From Bacillota bacterium (GTDB taxonomy: Bacteria > Bacillota_I > Bacilli_A > Acholeplasmatales > Acholeplasmataceae), in NCBI GenBank assembly GCA_023431045.1, contig JAEYXZ010000078.1, positions 1-16,560 of the forward strand: a stretch of 16,560 bases of DNA, read 5' to 3'. Of the stretch, positions 1 to 6,697 are shown in pieces. The position numbers were made by a program, and so were the translations under genes. Numbering within the stretch: position 1 is the stretch's first letter; each line of letters begins with the position of its first letter. A model generated the notes under the pieces. The model saw only the letters and a list, made by a program, of their open reading frames with translations, made no database searches and was not told where the DNA came from.

Positions 1-1359
1 AATTAAGTCACCTTTAAGTATGACTCTAGCGGTTGCACCAGTTTCAGTTTTAATTTGTTCTTCTGCTTTTTGATCAGCAATTGACATTCTCACATACCCG
101 CCTTGTTTAATTAAAGCCTTGAATTCATCATAGGATTTAGCAGTGTACGTGTGATTATCAGCATGTGTTTTAGCACGGACATACATTTCATCATGCATTT
201 TCTTTAATGCATTTGGGATGAATGTCTTAAGTTCATCAATTGCAACTTGGACTTTTTCTCTGGTGTGTCTAAAGACAACTGTCACCACACCATTTTCTAA
301 ATCACGTGGTCCAACTTCAATTCGAAGTGGAACACCTTTCATTTCATACTCACTAAACTTCCATCCTGGAGATTTCTTAGAATCATCAACTAAGACACGA
401 TAGTTCTTTGATAGTTTTTCAGCAATCTTTTTAACGGTTTGATTGACATCATCGTTACTACCAATTGGTATCATAACGAGTTGAGTTGGTGCAACATATG
501 GTGGTAAGACTAATCCATTATCATCACCATGAACCATGATGATCGCACCGATTAAGCGAGTTGAGACACCCCATGATGTTTGGAATGCATATTGGATTTG
601 GTTGGATTCATCGGTAAACTTAATATCAAATGCTTTAGCAAATTCATTACCAAAGTAATGAGAAGTTCCTGATTGAAGTGCTTGACCATCATGCATTAAT
701 GCTTCAATCGCGTAAGTTTCTTTTGCTCCTGCAAATTTTTCACGTTCTGTTTTGCGACCAGTAACAAATGGAATAGCAAGTAAATCCTTACCTAATTTTT
801 CATAAGTCTTTAACATGGATAAAGTTTCTTTTTTAGCCTCTTTTGCGGTAGCATGAACAGTGTGACCCTCTTGCCATAAAAACTCTTTACCACGTAAGAA
901 TGGACGTGTATTCTTTTCCCAGCGAACCACACTACACCATTGGTTATATAGTTTTGGTAAATCACGGTGAGATTGAACAATTTTAGCATAATGGGTTCCA
1001 AATAATACTTCGGATGTCGGTCTAATAATCAGTCTTTCAGCGAGATCTTCAACACCGGTAGTTGTCACCATTGCCGTTTCAGGTGCGAAACCTTGAACAT
1101 GGTCTTTTTCTTTTTGGAATAAGCTTTCAGGAATCATTAATGGCATATAGACATTTTGATGTCCTGTCTTTTTAAACTCTAAGTCTAAATACTTTTGAAT
1201 TTGTTCCCAGATAGCGTAACCTAGTGGACGATAAATAATGAAACCTTTGGCTTCGCTATAATCCATTAATTCTGCTTTTAAACAAAGATCGGTATACCAT
1301 TGGGCAAAATCTTTGTCTCTTGATGTAATACTTTCAACTAATTTTTTATGATTGCTCAT
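1..1359 (-). CDS. proS: Prolyl-tRNA synthetase, short (eukaryote/archaeal-like) type, 3' end cut by window edge
   Basis: This cytoplasmic class II synthetase charges tRNA-Pro with proline. The frame is open from the ATG at 1359-1357 to the window edge: 453 codons with no stop, so only about the last 20-30 residues should be missing. Visible landmarks are RPTSE (about 113-117), the class II motif 2 region starting RWEKNTRPFLRGKEF (about 146), and motif 3 GVSTRLIGAII (about 264) running into HGDDNGLVLPP. There is no room for the editing (INS) domain that bacterial-type ProRS carries between motifs 2 and 3, so this is the short type also found in other Mollicutes. Its AAGGAAA ribosome site overlaps the stop region of cvfB, with a 10-base gap between the genes, so the two are probably co-transcribed. 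Family assignment is firm; the real C-terminus is not seen. Confidence 0.95.
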   Translation of the reverse strand, partial: MSNHKKLVESITSRDKDFAQWYTDLCLKAELMDYSEAKGFIIYRPLGYAIWEQIQKYLDLEFKKTGHQNVYMPLMIPESLFQKEKDHVQGFAPETAMVTTTGVEDLAERLIIRPTSEVLFGTHYAKIVQSHRDLPKLYNQWCSVVRWEKNTRPFLRGKEFLWQEGHTVHATAKEAKKETLSMLKTYEKLGKDLLAIPFVTGRKTEREKFAGAKETYAIEALMHDGQALQSGTSHYFGNEFAKAFDIKFTDESNQIQYAFQTSWGVSTRLIGAIIMVHGDDNGLVLPPYVAPTQLVMIPIGSNDDVNQTVKKIAEKLSKNYRVLVDDSKKSPGWKFSEYEMKGVPLRIEVGPRDLENGVVTVVFRHTREKVQVAIDELKTFIPNALKKMHDEMYVRAKTHADNHTYTAKSYDEFKALIKQGGYVRMSIADQKAEEQIKTETGATARVILKGDLI

Positions 1360-1369
1360 GTTAATTTCC

Positions 1370-2209
1370 TTAAATTTTAATTGTTTTTCCTTCTTCAAAT
1401 TTGACTTTTCTTTGTTTATACAAAAGTCCAAGTGCACGTTTAAATGCTTTTCTTGATAATCCAAATGCAGCACTGATAGTTTCACTATCGGTATCCGCTG
1501 TATAAGGCATGATGCCACTATGTTCATCAAGAATCTTCATAATTAAATCTGCATCATCTAATCGAACAACTTCTTTAGTTGCTGCAAGTGATCCTTCATA
1601 TCCTTTTTCTGATTCATAAGTAATTTTAACGGTTACTTTTTGACCTAGACGGTAGGTTCCACGAAGATTACTTTTTCTAACTAATACGGTGTTACCTTCT
1701 TGAGTTAGAATGAATAAACCGATTTTACCTAAATCTTGAATGTGTCCTTCCACTTCATCATGAAGTGATAAATTTCCAACGACAACACGAAGTTCATTAT
1801 AAGTCAGTGGTCTTGCAACAAGTTTTGATTTTAGAATCAGTTCAACTAAAAGTTGATCTCCAACGGTTGGCCATTCATCTGGGTTAGCGGGTAGGAAGTC
1901 TTTTGAAAGTAGGACATCTTTAGAGATTCCTAAATCCATAAACACACCTAAACCAGGATTAACTGATACGACTTTTAGAATTCCGGGTCGATCAATTTCA
2001 ACGAGTGGTTTAGCAAGTGTTGCTGTTAGTCTACCCTTCGCATCAAAATATAAAAAAGCATCAACCATTTGATTCGGAACTAGTTCCTGATGGTTGGATT
2101 CGTTGACATGTAAAAAAACTTCTTCATTTTGTTCTGAACGAAGAATGTATGCGATGTCGGTTTTACGAATAACCTTTAATGAATTTGATTTTCCAATCGT
2201 TAATGCCAT
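1370..2209 (-). CDS. cvfB: CvfB/YitL-family S1-like RNA-binding protein
   Basis: The 279-residue product matches the CvfB (conserved virulence factor B, YitL) family in length and layout. An N-terminal S1-like segment (about 1-68) is followed by a second (about 76-135, GILKVVSVNPGLGVFMDLG) and a third S1 domain (about 152-212, VEGHIQDLGKIGLFILT), then a C-terminal winged helix (about 225-279) ending in VKFEEGKTIKI. In Staphylococcus, family members bind RNA and influence virulence-gene expression; the target here is unknown. An AGGTGA ribosome site precedes the ATG. It is the first gene of a probable cvfB-proS transcript, with an extended -10 promoter just upstream. Family call is firm, cellular role inferred. 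Confidence 0.88.
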   Translation of the reverse strand: MALTIGKSNSLKVIRKTDIAYILRSEQNEEVFLHVNESNHQELVPNQMVDAFLYFDAKGRLTATLAKPLVEIDRPGILKVVSVNPGLGVFMDLGISKDVLLSKDFLPANPDEWPTVGDQLLVELILKSKLVARPLTYNELRVVVGNLSLHDEVEGHIQDLGKIGLFILTQEGNTVLVRKSNLRGTYRLGQKVTVKITYESEKGYEGSLAATKEVVRLDDADLIMKILDEHSGIMPYTADTDSETISAAFGLSRKAFKRALGLLYKQRKVKFEEGKTIKI

Positions 2210-2226
2210 ATAAAATCACCTATTTC

Positions 2227-2232
2227 ATTATA
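2227..2232 (-). promoter_or_regulatory. Extended -10 promoter for cvfB-proS
   Basis: On the minus strand the sequence reads TGTTATAAT, a perfect TATAAT with the extended TGn element; no good -35 hexamer lies 16-18 bases upstream. The predicted transcript would start near 2220, almost at the ribosome site AGGTGA (2216-2221), giving a very short leader. It sits right after the fic terminator, which supports an independent start. Confidence 0.45.
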
Positions 2233-2245
2233 ACACTAAAAATAA

Positions 2246-2263
2246 AAATCCCACATGGGATTT
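2246..2263 (-). terminator. Rho-independent terminator after fic
   Basis: A 7-bp stem (AAATCCC/GGGATTT) with a 4-base loop lies immediately after the fic stop codon, followed on the minus strand by TTATTTTTA. It separates fic from cvfB. Confidence 0.8.
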
Positions 2264-2995
2264 CTAGTTTTCAAGTGCATTAATATAGCTTTCATAAGCA
2301 TTCAAAAGTTGTTTATAAATATATTCTGCAAACGGTGATAAATCTTTTTCAACTTTGAATGTATCAAGTGATTGGCGATAGATTTCTTTTTCAGTTAATG
2401 GAATTGATAATGGCATATAACCATCAAACATTAAATGATAATTTAAGAGTAATCTTGCAAGTCTTCCATTCCCATCTAAAAACGGATGGATTTTTAAGAT
2501 GCTTGCATGAGCAAAAGCAGCTTTTTGAACAGTTGAACCACGGAAATGATCTAAATCATAAACAAACTTAGCCATCCGATCATAAACCTTCATATAATCT
2601 GGTGGTTGATGCATTGAATCTTTAAGTCTGACATTAACTTGGCGATATCGTCCACCCTGAACAATACCTTCCATAATCATTTCATGTAAATCCTTAATGA
2701 CTTCTTCATCCATCTTTTTACGTTGCATGACGAGTCTTTGGACATATTGAAAAGCTTTCGCATAATTGAGTGCTTCTTTTTGTTCTCTTTCAGGGAGAAA
2801 ATCAAATAGCACTTCACTACTAAGTAATTCGGCAACTTTATCTTTTGTGATGCCGTTCTTACCTTCAATGGTAATAGATTCATAGGTAAAGGTTGTCACA
2901 AAGTTCTTCATTAATTCTTGAACTTTGTCTTCACCGACTTCATCTCTTAACTCATTGAAGTGAAACTTGTCAACTTCTAAAAGATCTTTTTCCAT
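2264..2995 (-). CDS. Fic-domain protein (probable AMP-transferase), self-inhibited class
   Basis: Fic proteins usually transfer AMP from ATP onto a hydroxyl side chain of a target protein. This 243-residue protein carries the full active-site motif HPFLDGNGRLAR (170-181), with the catalytic His170, the anion-binding GNGR and the final Arg. Near the N-terminus, SITIEG (40-45) matches the inhibitory-helix motif [S/T]xxxE[G/N], where Glu44 would block ATP binding. This makes it a class II-type Fic whose inhibitor is built in, not a toxin with a separate antitoxin; no small antitoxin gene is adjacent. It has its own promoter and terminator. The target protein cannot be told from the sequence. The ATG follows a GAGAGGCGAT ribosome site. 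Confidence 0.9.
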   Translation of the reverse strand: MEKDLLEVDKFHFNELRDEVGEDKVQELMKNFVTTFTYESITIEGKNGITKDKVAELLSSEVLFDFLPEREQKEALNYAKAFQYVQRLVMQRKKMDEEVIKDLHEMIMEGIVQGGRYRQVNVRLKDSMHQPPDYMKVYDRMAKFVYDLDHFRGSTVQKAAFAHASILKIHPFLDGNGRLARLLLNYHLMFDGYMPLSIPLTEKEIYRQSLDTFKVEKDLSPFAEYIYKQLLNAYESYINALEN

Positions 2996-3018
2996 GATTA
3001 TCGCCTCTCTATAATCCC

Positions 3019-3046
3019 ATTATAGCAAATAATTACTTTTCTTCAA
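3019..3046 (-). promoter_or_regulatory. Promoter of fic
   Basis: Minus strand: TTGAAG (3046-3041), a 16-base spacer, then TATAAT (3024-3019) preceded by TGC, an extended -10. The leader to the fic ATG is short, about 20 bases. Confidence 0.65.
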
Positions 3047-3061
3047 GTCTATAAGAAATGA

Positions 3062-3085
3062 AAAGGGACTAAACTTAGTCCCTTT
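3062..3085 (-). terminator. Terminator of the cold-shock gene
   Basis: A 10-bp perfect stem (AAAGGGACTA/TAGTCCCTTT) with a 4-base loop lies 18 bases beyond the csp stop, followed on the minus strand by TCATTTCTTAT. It isolates csp from fic. Confidence 0.8.
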
Positions 3086-3103
3086 GATCGCCAATTGAAT
3101 TTA

Positions 3104-3301
3104 TTAGATTTTAGTGACGTTTGCAGCTTGTACACCGCGATCGCCATTCTTAACTTCAAATTCTACTTGGTCACCTTCAGCTAATGATTTGTAACCATCA
3201 ACTTGAATCGCTGAATAGTGAACAAATACATCCTTGCCATCTGCTGCAGTTATGAAACCATAACCTTTACCAGCATCAAACCATTTAACAGTACCTTTCA
3301 T
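3104..3301 (-). CDS. Cold-shock domain protein (CspA/CspB type)
   Basis: A 65-residue single-domain OB-fold RNA/ssDNA chaperone. RNP1 is KGYGFIT (12-18) and RNP2 is DVFVHY (about 24-29), within the family order MKGTVKWFDAGKGYGFI; the C-terminus is GVQAANVTKI. The length is normal for the family. The ATG at 3301-3299 is chosen because it begins the classical MKGTVKWF and follows AGGAG by about 11 bases; a TTG 39 bases upstream in the same frame lies inside a predicted leader hairpin and has no ribosome site. The gene is monocistronic, with its own promoter and terminator. Confidence 0.95.
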   Translation of the reverse strand: MKGTVKWFDAGKGYGFITAADGKDVFVHYSAIQVDGYKSLAEGDQVEFEVKNGDRGVQAANVTKI

Positions 3302-3329
3302 TAAATGCTTTACTCCTATCTTTATGTCT

Positions 3330-3343
3330 AGGTTTTTCAACCT
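3330..3343 (-). promoter_or_regulatory. GAAA-tetraloop hairpin in csp leader
   Basis: Minus strand AGGTT-GAAA-AACCT: a 5-bp stem closed by a GNRA tetraloop. It lies at or within a few bases of the predicted 5' end of the csp mRNA, in a leader of about 42 bases. A 5' hairpin there could stabilise the transcript or take part in temperature control; the role is inferred. Confidence 0.5.
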
Positions 3344-3349
3344 ACAATC

Positions 3350-3378
3350 ATTATACTCGATATCATATTAAAATACAA
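3350..3378 (-). promoter_or_regulatory. Promoter of the cold-shock gene
   Basis: Minus strand TTGTAT (3378-3373), a 17-base spacer and a perfect TATAAT (3355-3350). It is divergent from the tRNA-Thr promoter some 50 bases away. Confidence 0.75.
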
Positions 3379-3407
3379 TGCATTTAACAACAAAGTTTTT
3401 TTTGATG

Positions 3408-3436
3408 TTGTTTTTTACTTTATACTTATGTATAAT
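3408..3436 (+). promoter_or_regulatory. Promoter of tRNA-Thr
   Basis: TTGTTT (3408-3413), a 17-base spacer and TATAAT (3431-3436). The predicted start falls about four bases before the mature tRNA 5' end. Confidence 0.7.
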
Positions 3437-3446
3437 AATATTTGCT

Positions 3447-3520
3447 GCCCCCATAGTTCAGTGGCAGAACGCATCCATGGTAAGGATGAAGCGAATGTTC
3501 GATTCAATCTGGGGGCACCA
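3447..3520 (+). tRNA. tRNA-Thr (anticodon GGT)
   Basis: A cloverleaf can be drawn by hand: acceptor GCCCCCA/TGGGGGC, D-stem GTTC/GAAC, anticodon stem CATCC/GGATG with loop ATGGTAA (anticodon GGT), T-loop TTCGATT, discriminator A and an encoded CCA. It reads ACC/ACT threonine codons. One oddity is an A-A mismatch in the middle of the T-stem (GAATG/CAATC). It has its own promoter and terminator and is followed by a partial copy of its 3' end at 3680. Confidence 0.9.
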
Positions 3521-3533
3521 TTTTAACAGTACT

Positions 3534-3572
3534 AGAGCGATTAGATTGCCACTAATCGCTCTTATTTTTTTT
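3534..3572 (+). terminator. Terminator of tRNA-Thr
   Basis: An 11-bp perfect stem (AGAGCGATTAG/CTAATCGCTCT) with a 7-base loop, followed by TTA and a run of eight T. Confidence 0.9.
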
Positions 3573-3679
3573 CTTGTAAATGATATATCTTGATAATGTA
3601 TTTGCCCACATATTGTTTGTATACTACATGAAAAGAAACTATTCATGATTTTTCAAATGATTGTCAAGAACTAATAGGT

Positions 3680-3707
3680 AATGTTCGATTCAATCTAGGG
3701 GCACCAT
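3680..3707 (+). repeat. Partial copy of the tRNA-Thr 3' end (att-like or decayed tRNA)
   Basis: Bases 3680-3707 match 3494-3521 of the tRNA-Thr locus at 27 of 28 positions: most of the T-arm, the 3' acceptor strand and CCA. The single difference is 3697 A against 3511 G. The rest of the tRNA is absent: the 50 bases before it share nothing with the tRNA 5' half, and no promoter or terminator accompanies it. Copies limited to a tRNA 3' end are the usual footprint of integrase-mediated insertion, but only about 160 bases, mostly the tRNA terminator, separate the two copies and no integrase gene is present. No gene was found in 3521-3747. Confidence 0.8.
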
Positions 3708-3747
3708 CTTTACCATATTCTCGTAATTAGACCACCATCAACTGACT

Positions 3748-4869
3748 TTATTTTATAATAGGTAATTCGATAGGTAGCTCAAATGGTTCATAAATCCAAG
3801 CGTTGGTTGATGAGTGTTGTCGTTTAGGATTCAATAAATAGGAACTACCATCGACTAATTTGAGTGCATGGTTGGTATAAACTTCCCAGTATTGTTTAAC
3901 CTCATCATCCACTTTGAAAACGAGATCTTTTTGTTTTTCTAAAAGTTCTAATGCTCTATCAAGTCCTTGTTCAATATAGGATAAATAGATTAAGAATTGA
4001 TATAGTATAAATCCATCCTCTGTCTTTGGTAATCGATCAATAAGTTTTATGAGTTTATCATTAATCCCAACACATCCGATTTCGCCTTCAAAGACGACTT
4101 GTTGTATATAATGTAATATGAGTGAAATCGAATGAGGATTACTGATACGTATTCCTTTATCAAGTTCAACTAAAGTTCGATGCCATAAATACTCACTTGA
4201 TGCTTTTTGACTTGTTGAGTATGACATGGCTGAGATTAAATATGAAATGGTAAATCTTTCATTCGATCCAATATTCTTTTCAGCAATATAATCACCGTAG
4301 AGTCCCTGGTATGATACTTTTGATGCTTTGACAACAATTAAAGTTAATAGAATAGTTGATACACCTAAATAAAATAGAATTCCAGTAACTATATATAATG
4401 GGGTAAACAACATAATAATGTAAAAAGTAACCAACCCGATACAATAATAAATACTCATATTAGGACCAGCGAGTAATACTTTTTTCAGTATGTTCACGAG
4501 TTTAGTTTCTTCCTCAACGCTTGTGACAGGAGGTAAATCAGCAGCAACAAGTCCACCCATCAAAGTAAAGAATCTTGGGAAGAACTTAAACTTCCATCTT
4601 CCATCAATTTTCACAAAAACAAAACATAGTACATAAAAAGCTTTTATTTTAATGCCATGTCTTATAAATGAGAATAGATGTCCCAATTCATGGACTAAAA
4701 TCACTAAGAAAATAGCTAAGAAAACATAAATAATATTTAAATACCATGGGGATGCACTAAGTCCACGTGAAAAATGTTCCCAAAAGCCTTGGAAACTTAA
4801 CCATCCATTCATAAAACCTGCTGCAATTCCAATGATTGCTATGATTAATACACGATAAAATGTTTTCAT
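3748..4869 (-). CDS. Membrane zinc metalloprotease-like protein (M50/site-2 protease family)
   Basis: A multi-pass membrane protein of 373 residues. HELGH (60-64) lies in a hydrophobic helix (about 44-68), the HExxH zinc motif of M50 proteases, and AGPNMSI (134-140) resembles the family's GPxxN segment. Further hydrophobic stretches are at about 5-25, 75-86, 139-156 and 158-182. The usual second zinc-ligand motif (NxxPxxxLDG) is not obvious; Asp193 in GLYGDYI is the nearest candidate. The C-terminal half (about 205-350) is soluble and probably helical, resembling a repeat-type scaffold. An ATG 33 bases upstream (4902) overlaps a TATAAT (4899-4894), whereas the ATG at 4869 follows AGAGG by six bases, so the shorter form is chosen. 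No clear terminator follows. Proteolytic activity and substrate are inferred. Confidence 0.75.
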   Translation of the reverse strand: MKTFYRVLIIAIIGIAAGFMNGWLSFQGFWEHFSRGLSASPWYLNIIYVFLAIFLVILVHELGHLFSFIRHGIKIKAFYVLCFVFVKIDGRWKFKFFPRFFTLMGGLVAADLPPVTSVEEETKLVNILKKVLLAGPNMSIYYCIGLVTFYIIMLFTPLYIVTGILFYLGVSTILLTLIVVKASKVSYQGLYGDYIAEKNIGSNERFTISYLISAMSYSTSQKASSEYLWHRTLVELDKGIRISNPHSISLILHYIQQVVFEGEIGCVGINDKLIKLIDRLPKTEDGFILYQFLIYLSYIEQGLDRALELLEKQKDLVFKVDDEVKQYWEVYTNHALKLVDGSSYLLNPKRQHSSTNAWIYEPFELPIELPIIK

Positions 4870-4893
4870 ATGAACCTCTAATCGTTTAAGATA

Positions 4894-4899
4894 ATTATA
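4894..4899 (-). promoter_or_regulatory. -10 element for the M50-like gene
   Basis: A perfect TATAAT on the minus strand 24 bases before the preferred ATG at 4869; the -35 region is poor. It supports the shorter reading frame, because the longer one would start on top of this element. Confidence 0.45.
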
Positions 4900-4978
4900 C
4901 ATGATATTCTAAGTAAAAGATGAGAAACCTTAGTAAAACTAAATCTGAAAAAATTAGCATGAAGTTAACAAAGTAATC

Positions 4979-5007
4979 TTGACAAGTATATCTTAATTTG
5001 TTATCAT
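4979..5007 (+). promoter_or_regulatory. Promoter of tRNA-Gly
   Basis: A perfect TTGACA (4979-4984), a 17-base spacer and TATCAT (5002-5007). The mature tRNA begins 19 bases beyond. Confidence 0.7.
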
Positions 5008-5026
5008 AATAACGCGCTATACCAAT

Positions 5027-5101
5027 GTCGGTGTCGTATAATGGTTATTACAAGGCCTTGCCAAGGCTTAGACGGCAGTTCGATCCTGCTCACCGGCTCC
5101 A
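5027..5101 (+). tRNA. tRNA-Gly (anticodon GCC)
   Basis: Acceptor GTCGGTG/CACCGGC (one G-T pair), anticodon stem AGGCC/GGCTT with loop TTGCCAA (anticodon GCC), T-arm GGCAG-TTCGATC-CTGCT, discriminator T as usual for bacterial tRNA-Gly, and an encoded CCA. It reads GGC/GGT glycine codons. The D-stem is weak, with three clear pairs. It has its own promoter and terminator. Confidence 0.93.
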
Positions 5102-5118
5102 AAATTTTTAATTTTAAT

Positions 5119-5145
5119 AAGTACTCAACCGAGTACTTTTTATTT
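5119..5145 (+). terminator. Terminator of tRNA-Gly
   Basis: An 8-bp stem (AAGTACTC/GAGTACTT) with loop AACC, followed by TTTATTT. The remaining bases up to 5286 hold only the promoter of the next gene. Confidence 0.85.
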
Positions 5146-5210
5146 ACTATTCGACAGAATTATTTTTTTTATTTATCTTATTCTTAAAGTGCAAGCTTTT
5201 CGTAATGTTT

Positions 5211-5246
5211 TTTTATCATAAAAGTTCTACTGGGGCGTGCTATAAT
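5211..5246 (+). promoter_or_regulatory. Promoter region of the GPH symporter, with AT-rich palindrome
   Basis: TGCTATAAT (5238-5246) is an extended -10. No good -35 is present; at that position lies a 13-base palindrome, TTTTAT-C-ATAAAA (5211-5223), which could be an operator but is AT-rich enough to arise by chance. Confidence 0.5.
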
Positions 5247-5286
5247 AAACCTAACACACTTATAAATAAAAAGGGAAAGTATTCTT

Positions 5287-6696
5287 ATGAAAGAAAAAAC
5301 ATTTGGTAAGAAAATAGCTTTTGCTACTGCTGATATCTTAGGTGGTGGTTCTTTTAATATTATTAATTTTTTATACACTGGATTCTTAGTACTTGCAGTT
5401 GGCTTAAGTGCTTATTGGGCTGGTGTGATCATTTTAGTTGCTAGACTTTGGGATGCAGTCATTGATCCAATCATGGGTTACATTAGTGATAAGACAAAAT
5501 CAAGATGGGGTAAACGTCGAGTTTACTTAATTTTTGTTTCCCCACTATTAATAGTCTCACTTTATTTATTATTCTTCCCATATAATTTCCCAAATGAAAT
5601 GCTAAGAGTTATTGCTTGCCTTGCAAGTTACTTATTATTTAGTACGGTACAGTCAGCAATTATGGTTCCTTATTATTCACTTGGTTCAGAAATTAGTAGT
5701 GATTATCATGAAAGAGCATCATATAACTCAGTTCGTTTAGGGTTTTCAATCTTTGCATCCATTCTATGTGTTGCAGTACCTGGTATGATTATTAATGCAT
5801 TTGGTGATCAAGCAATTGGTTATCAAGTGATGAGTTTAACCTTTGGTGTTATCTTTGCTGTATCATCTTTAATTACTGGATTATTCGCTAAAGAAGAAAT
5901 TGTGACTGAACCAACTAAAGCTAAGTTCAATGTTAAAGATCTACTCAAACCACTTAAACTTAAAACCTACCGTCAATATTTATATCTATTCTTAGTTGTT
6001 CAAATGTGTATGGCAATTATGAGTGGATTATTCTTCTTCTATATTGATTTCTATATTACAAAGACTCAAACTTATAATGGTGAATCATCCATGGTTGGAT
6101 TGATTGCTGCTGCGTTAATGTTTGGTATGCAAATTGTTGCTCTTCCATTCTATTTAAAGACCATTGAAAAATATGGTAAAACATTTACTTATCGTTTAGG
6201 TACTTTTATTTGGATTGTTGTTGCATTATCAATTCTTGTTATTCCTCCTGATTTAGGACAAGTTTGGATTATTTATGTCATCGCCGCGTTAATGGGTTTT
6301 GGTATTTCAGGCCCAGGCTTAATCCCACACACGATGTTTGGTGATGTGGTTGATGCTGGACAACTCGTCTTTAAAGAAAGACTAGATGGACAAATGGGTG
6401 GATTTACAAACTTCATTAACCAAATCTCTCAAGCACTTGGACTTGCAGTCGCAATGTTTATTATCGGTTCCGCCGGATTTGTTGAAAACGATCTTGCAAA
6501 TCCACCGCTTAATCCTTCACAACCAGAAAGTGCACTTTTAGCAATTAAATTAATTATGGCACTTGCGCCACTCATCTTAATGACAATTGGTATTATCGTT
6601 TCACATCGTTATAAGATTGATGCGAAAATGCAAGGGGAAATTAAACTCGCAATTGTGACCAATGAAAATGTCGAAAGTTTAGTTAAAGCACTCTAA
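5287..6696 (+). CDS. GPH-family (glycoside-pentoside-hexuronide) sugar:cation symporter
   Basis: A 469-residue inner-membrane transporter of the major facilitator superfamily, MFS_2/GPH branch (the melibiose carrier group), with about 12 hydrophobic segments. The family signature is clear: ARLWDAVIDPIMGYISDKT (52-70) followed by SRWGKRRV, containing the Asp and Arg/Lys pattern of the loop between helices 2 and 3. Such carriers import glycosides or hexuronides with Na+ or H+; the substrate cannot be read here. A link to the pectin operon 4 kb away is possible but unsupported. An AAGGGAAAG ribosome site precedes the ATG. The stop codon is one base from the start of the next gene, so the two form one operon. 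Confidence 0.9.
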   Translation: MKEKTFGKKIAFATADILGGGSFNIINFLYTGFLVLAVGLSAYWAGVIILVARLWDAVIDPIMGYISDKTKSRWGKRRVYLIFVSPLLIVSLYLLFFPYNFPNEMLRVIACLASYLLFSTVQSAIMVPYYSLGSEISSDYHERASYNSVRLGFSIFASILCVAVPGMIINAFGDQAIGYQVMSLTFGVIFAVSSLITGLFAKEEIVTEPTKAKFNVKDLLKPLKLKTYRQYLYLFLVVQMCMAIMSGLFFFYIDFYITKTQTYNGESSMVGLIAAALMFGMQIVALPFYLKTIEKYGKTFTYRLGTFIWIVVALSILVIPPDLGQVWIIYVIAALMGFGISGPGLIPHTMFGDVVDAGQLVFKERLDGQMGGFTNFINQISQALGLAVAMFIIGSAGFVENDLANPPLNPSQPESALLAIKLIMALAPLILMTIGIIVSHRYKIDAKMQGEIKLAIVTNENVESLVKAL

Positions 6697-6697
6697 G

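Noticed and set aside
218..1001. Short frames on either strand inside proS
   Set aside because: proS is open and conserved throughout; these are shadows without ribosome sites.
3302..3340. N-terminally extended cold-shock protein starting at a TTG
   Set aside because: The TTG lies in the leader hairpin, lacks a ribosome site, and the family start MKGTVKWF fits the downstream ATG.
3378..3646. Reading frames over the tRNA-Thr locus on both strands
   Set aside because: They overlap the tRNA and its terminator, have no ribosome sites and encode no recognisable protein.
5287..6696. Assigning the GPH symporter to the pectin operon
   Set aside because: It is 4 kb away, on the other strand, under its own promoter, and GPH substrates cannot be told from the signature alone.
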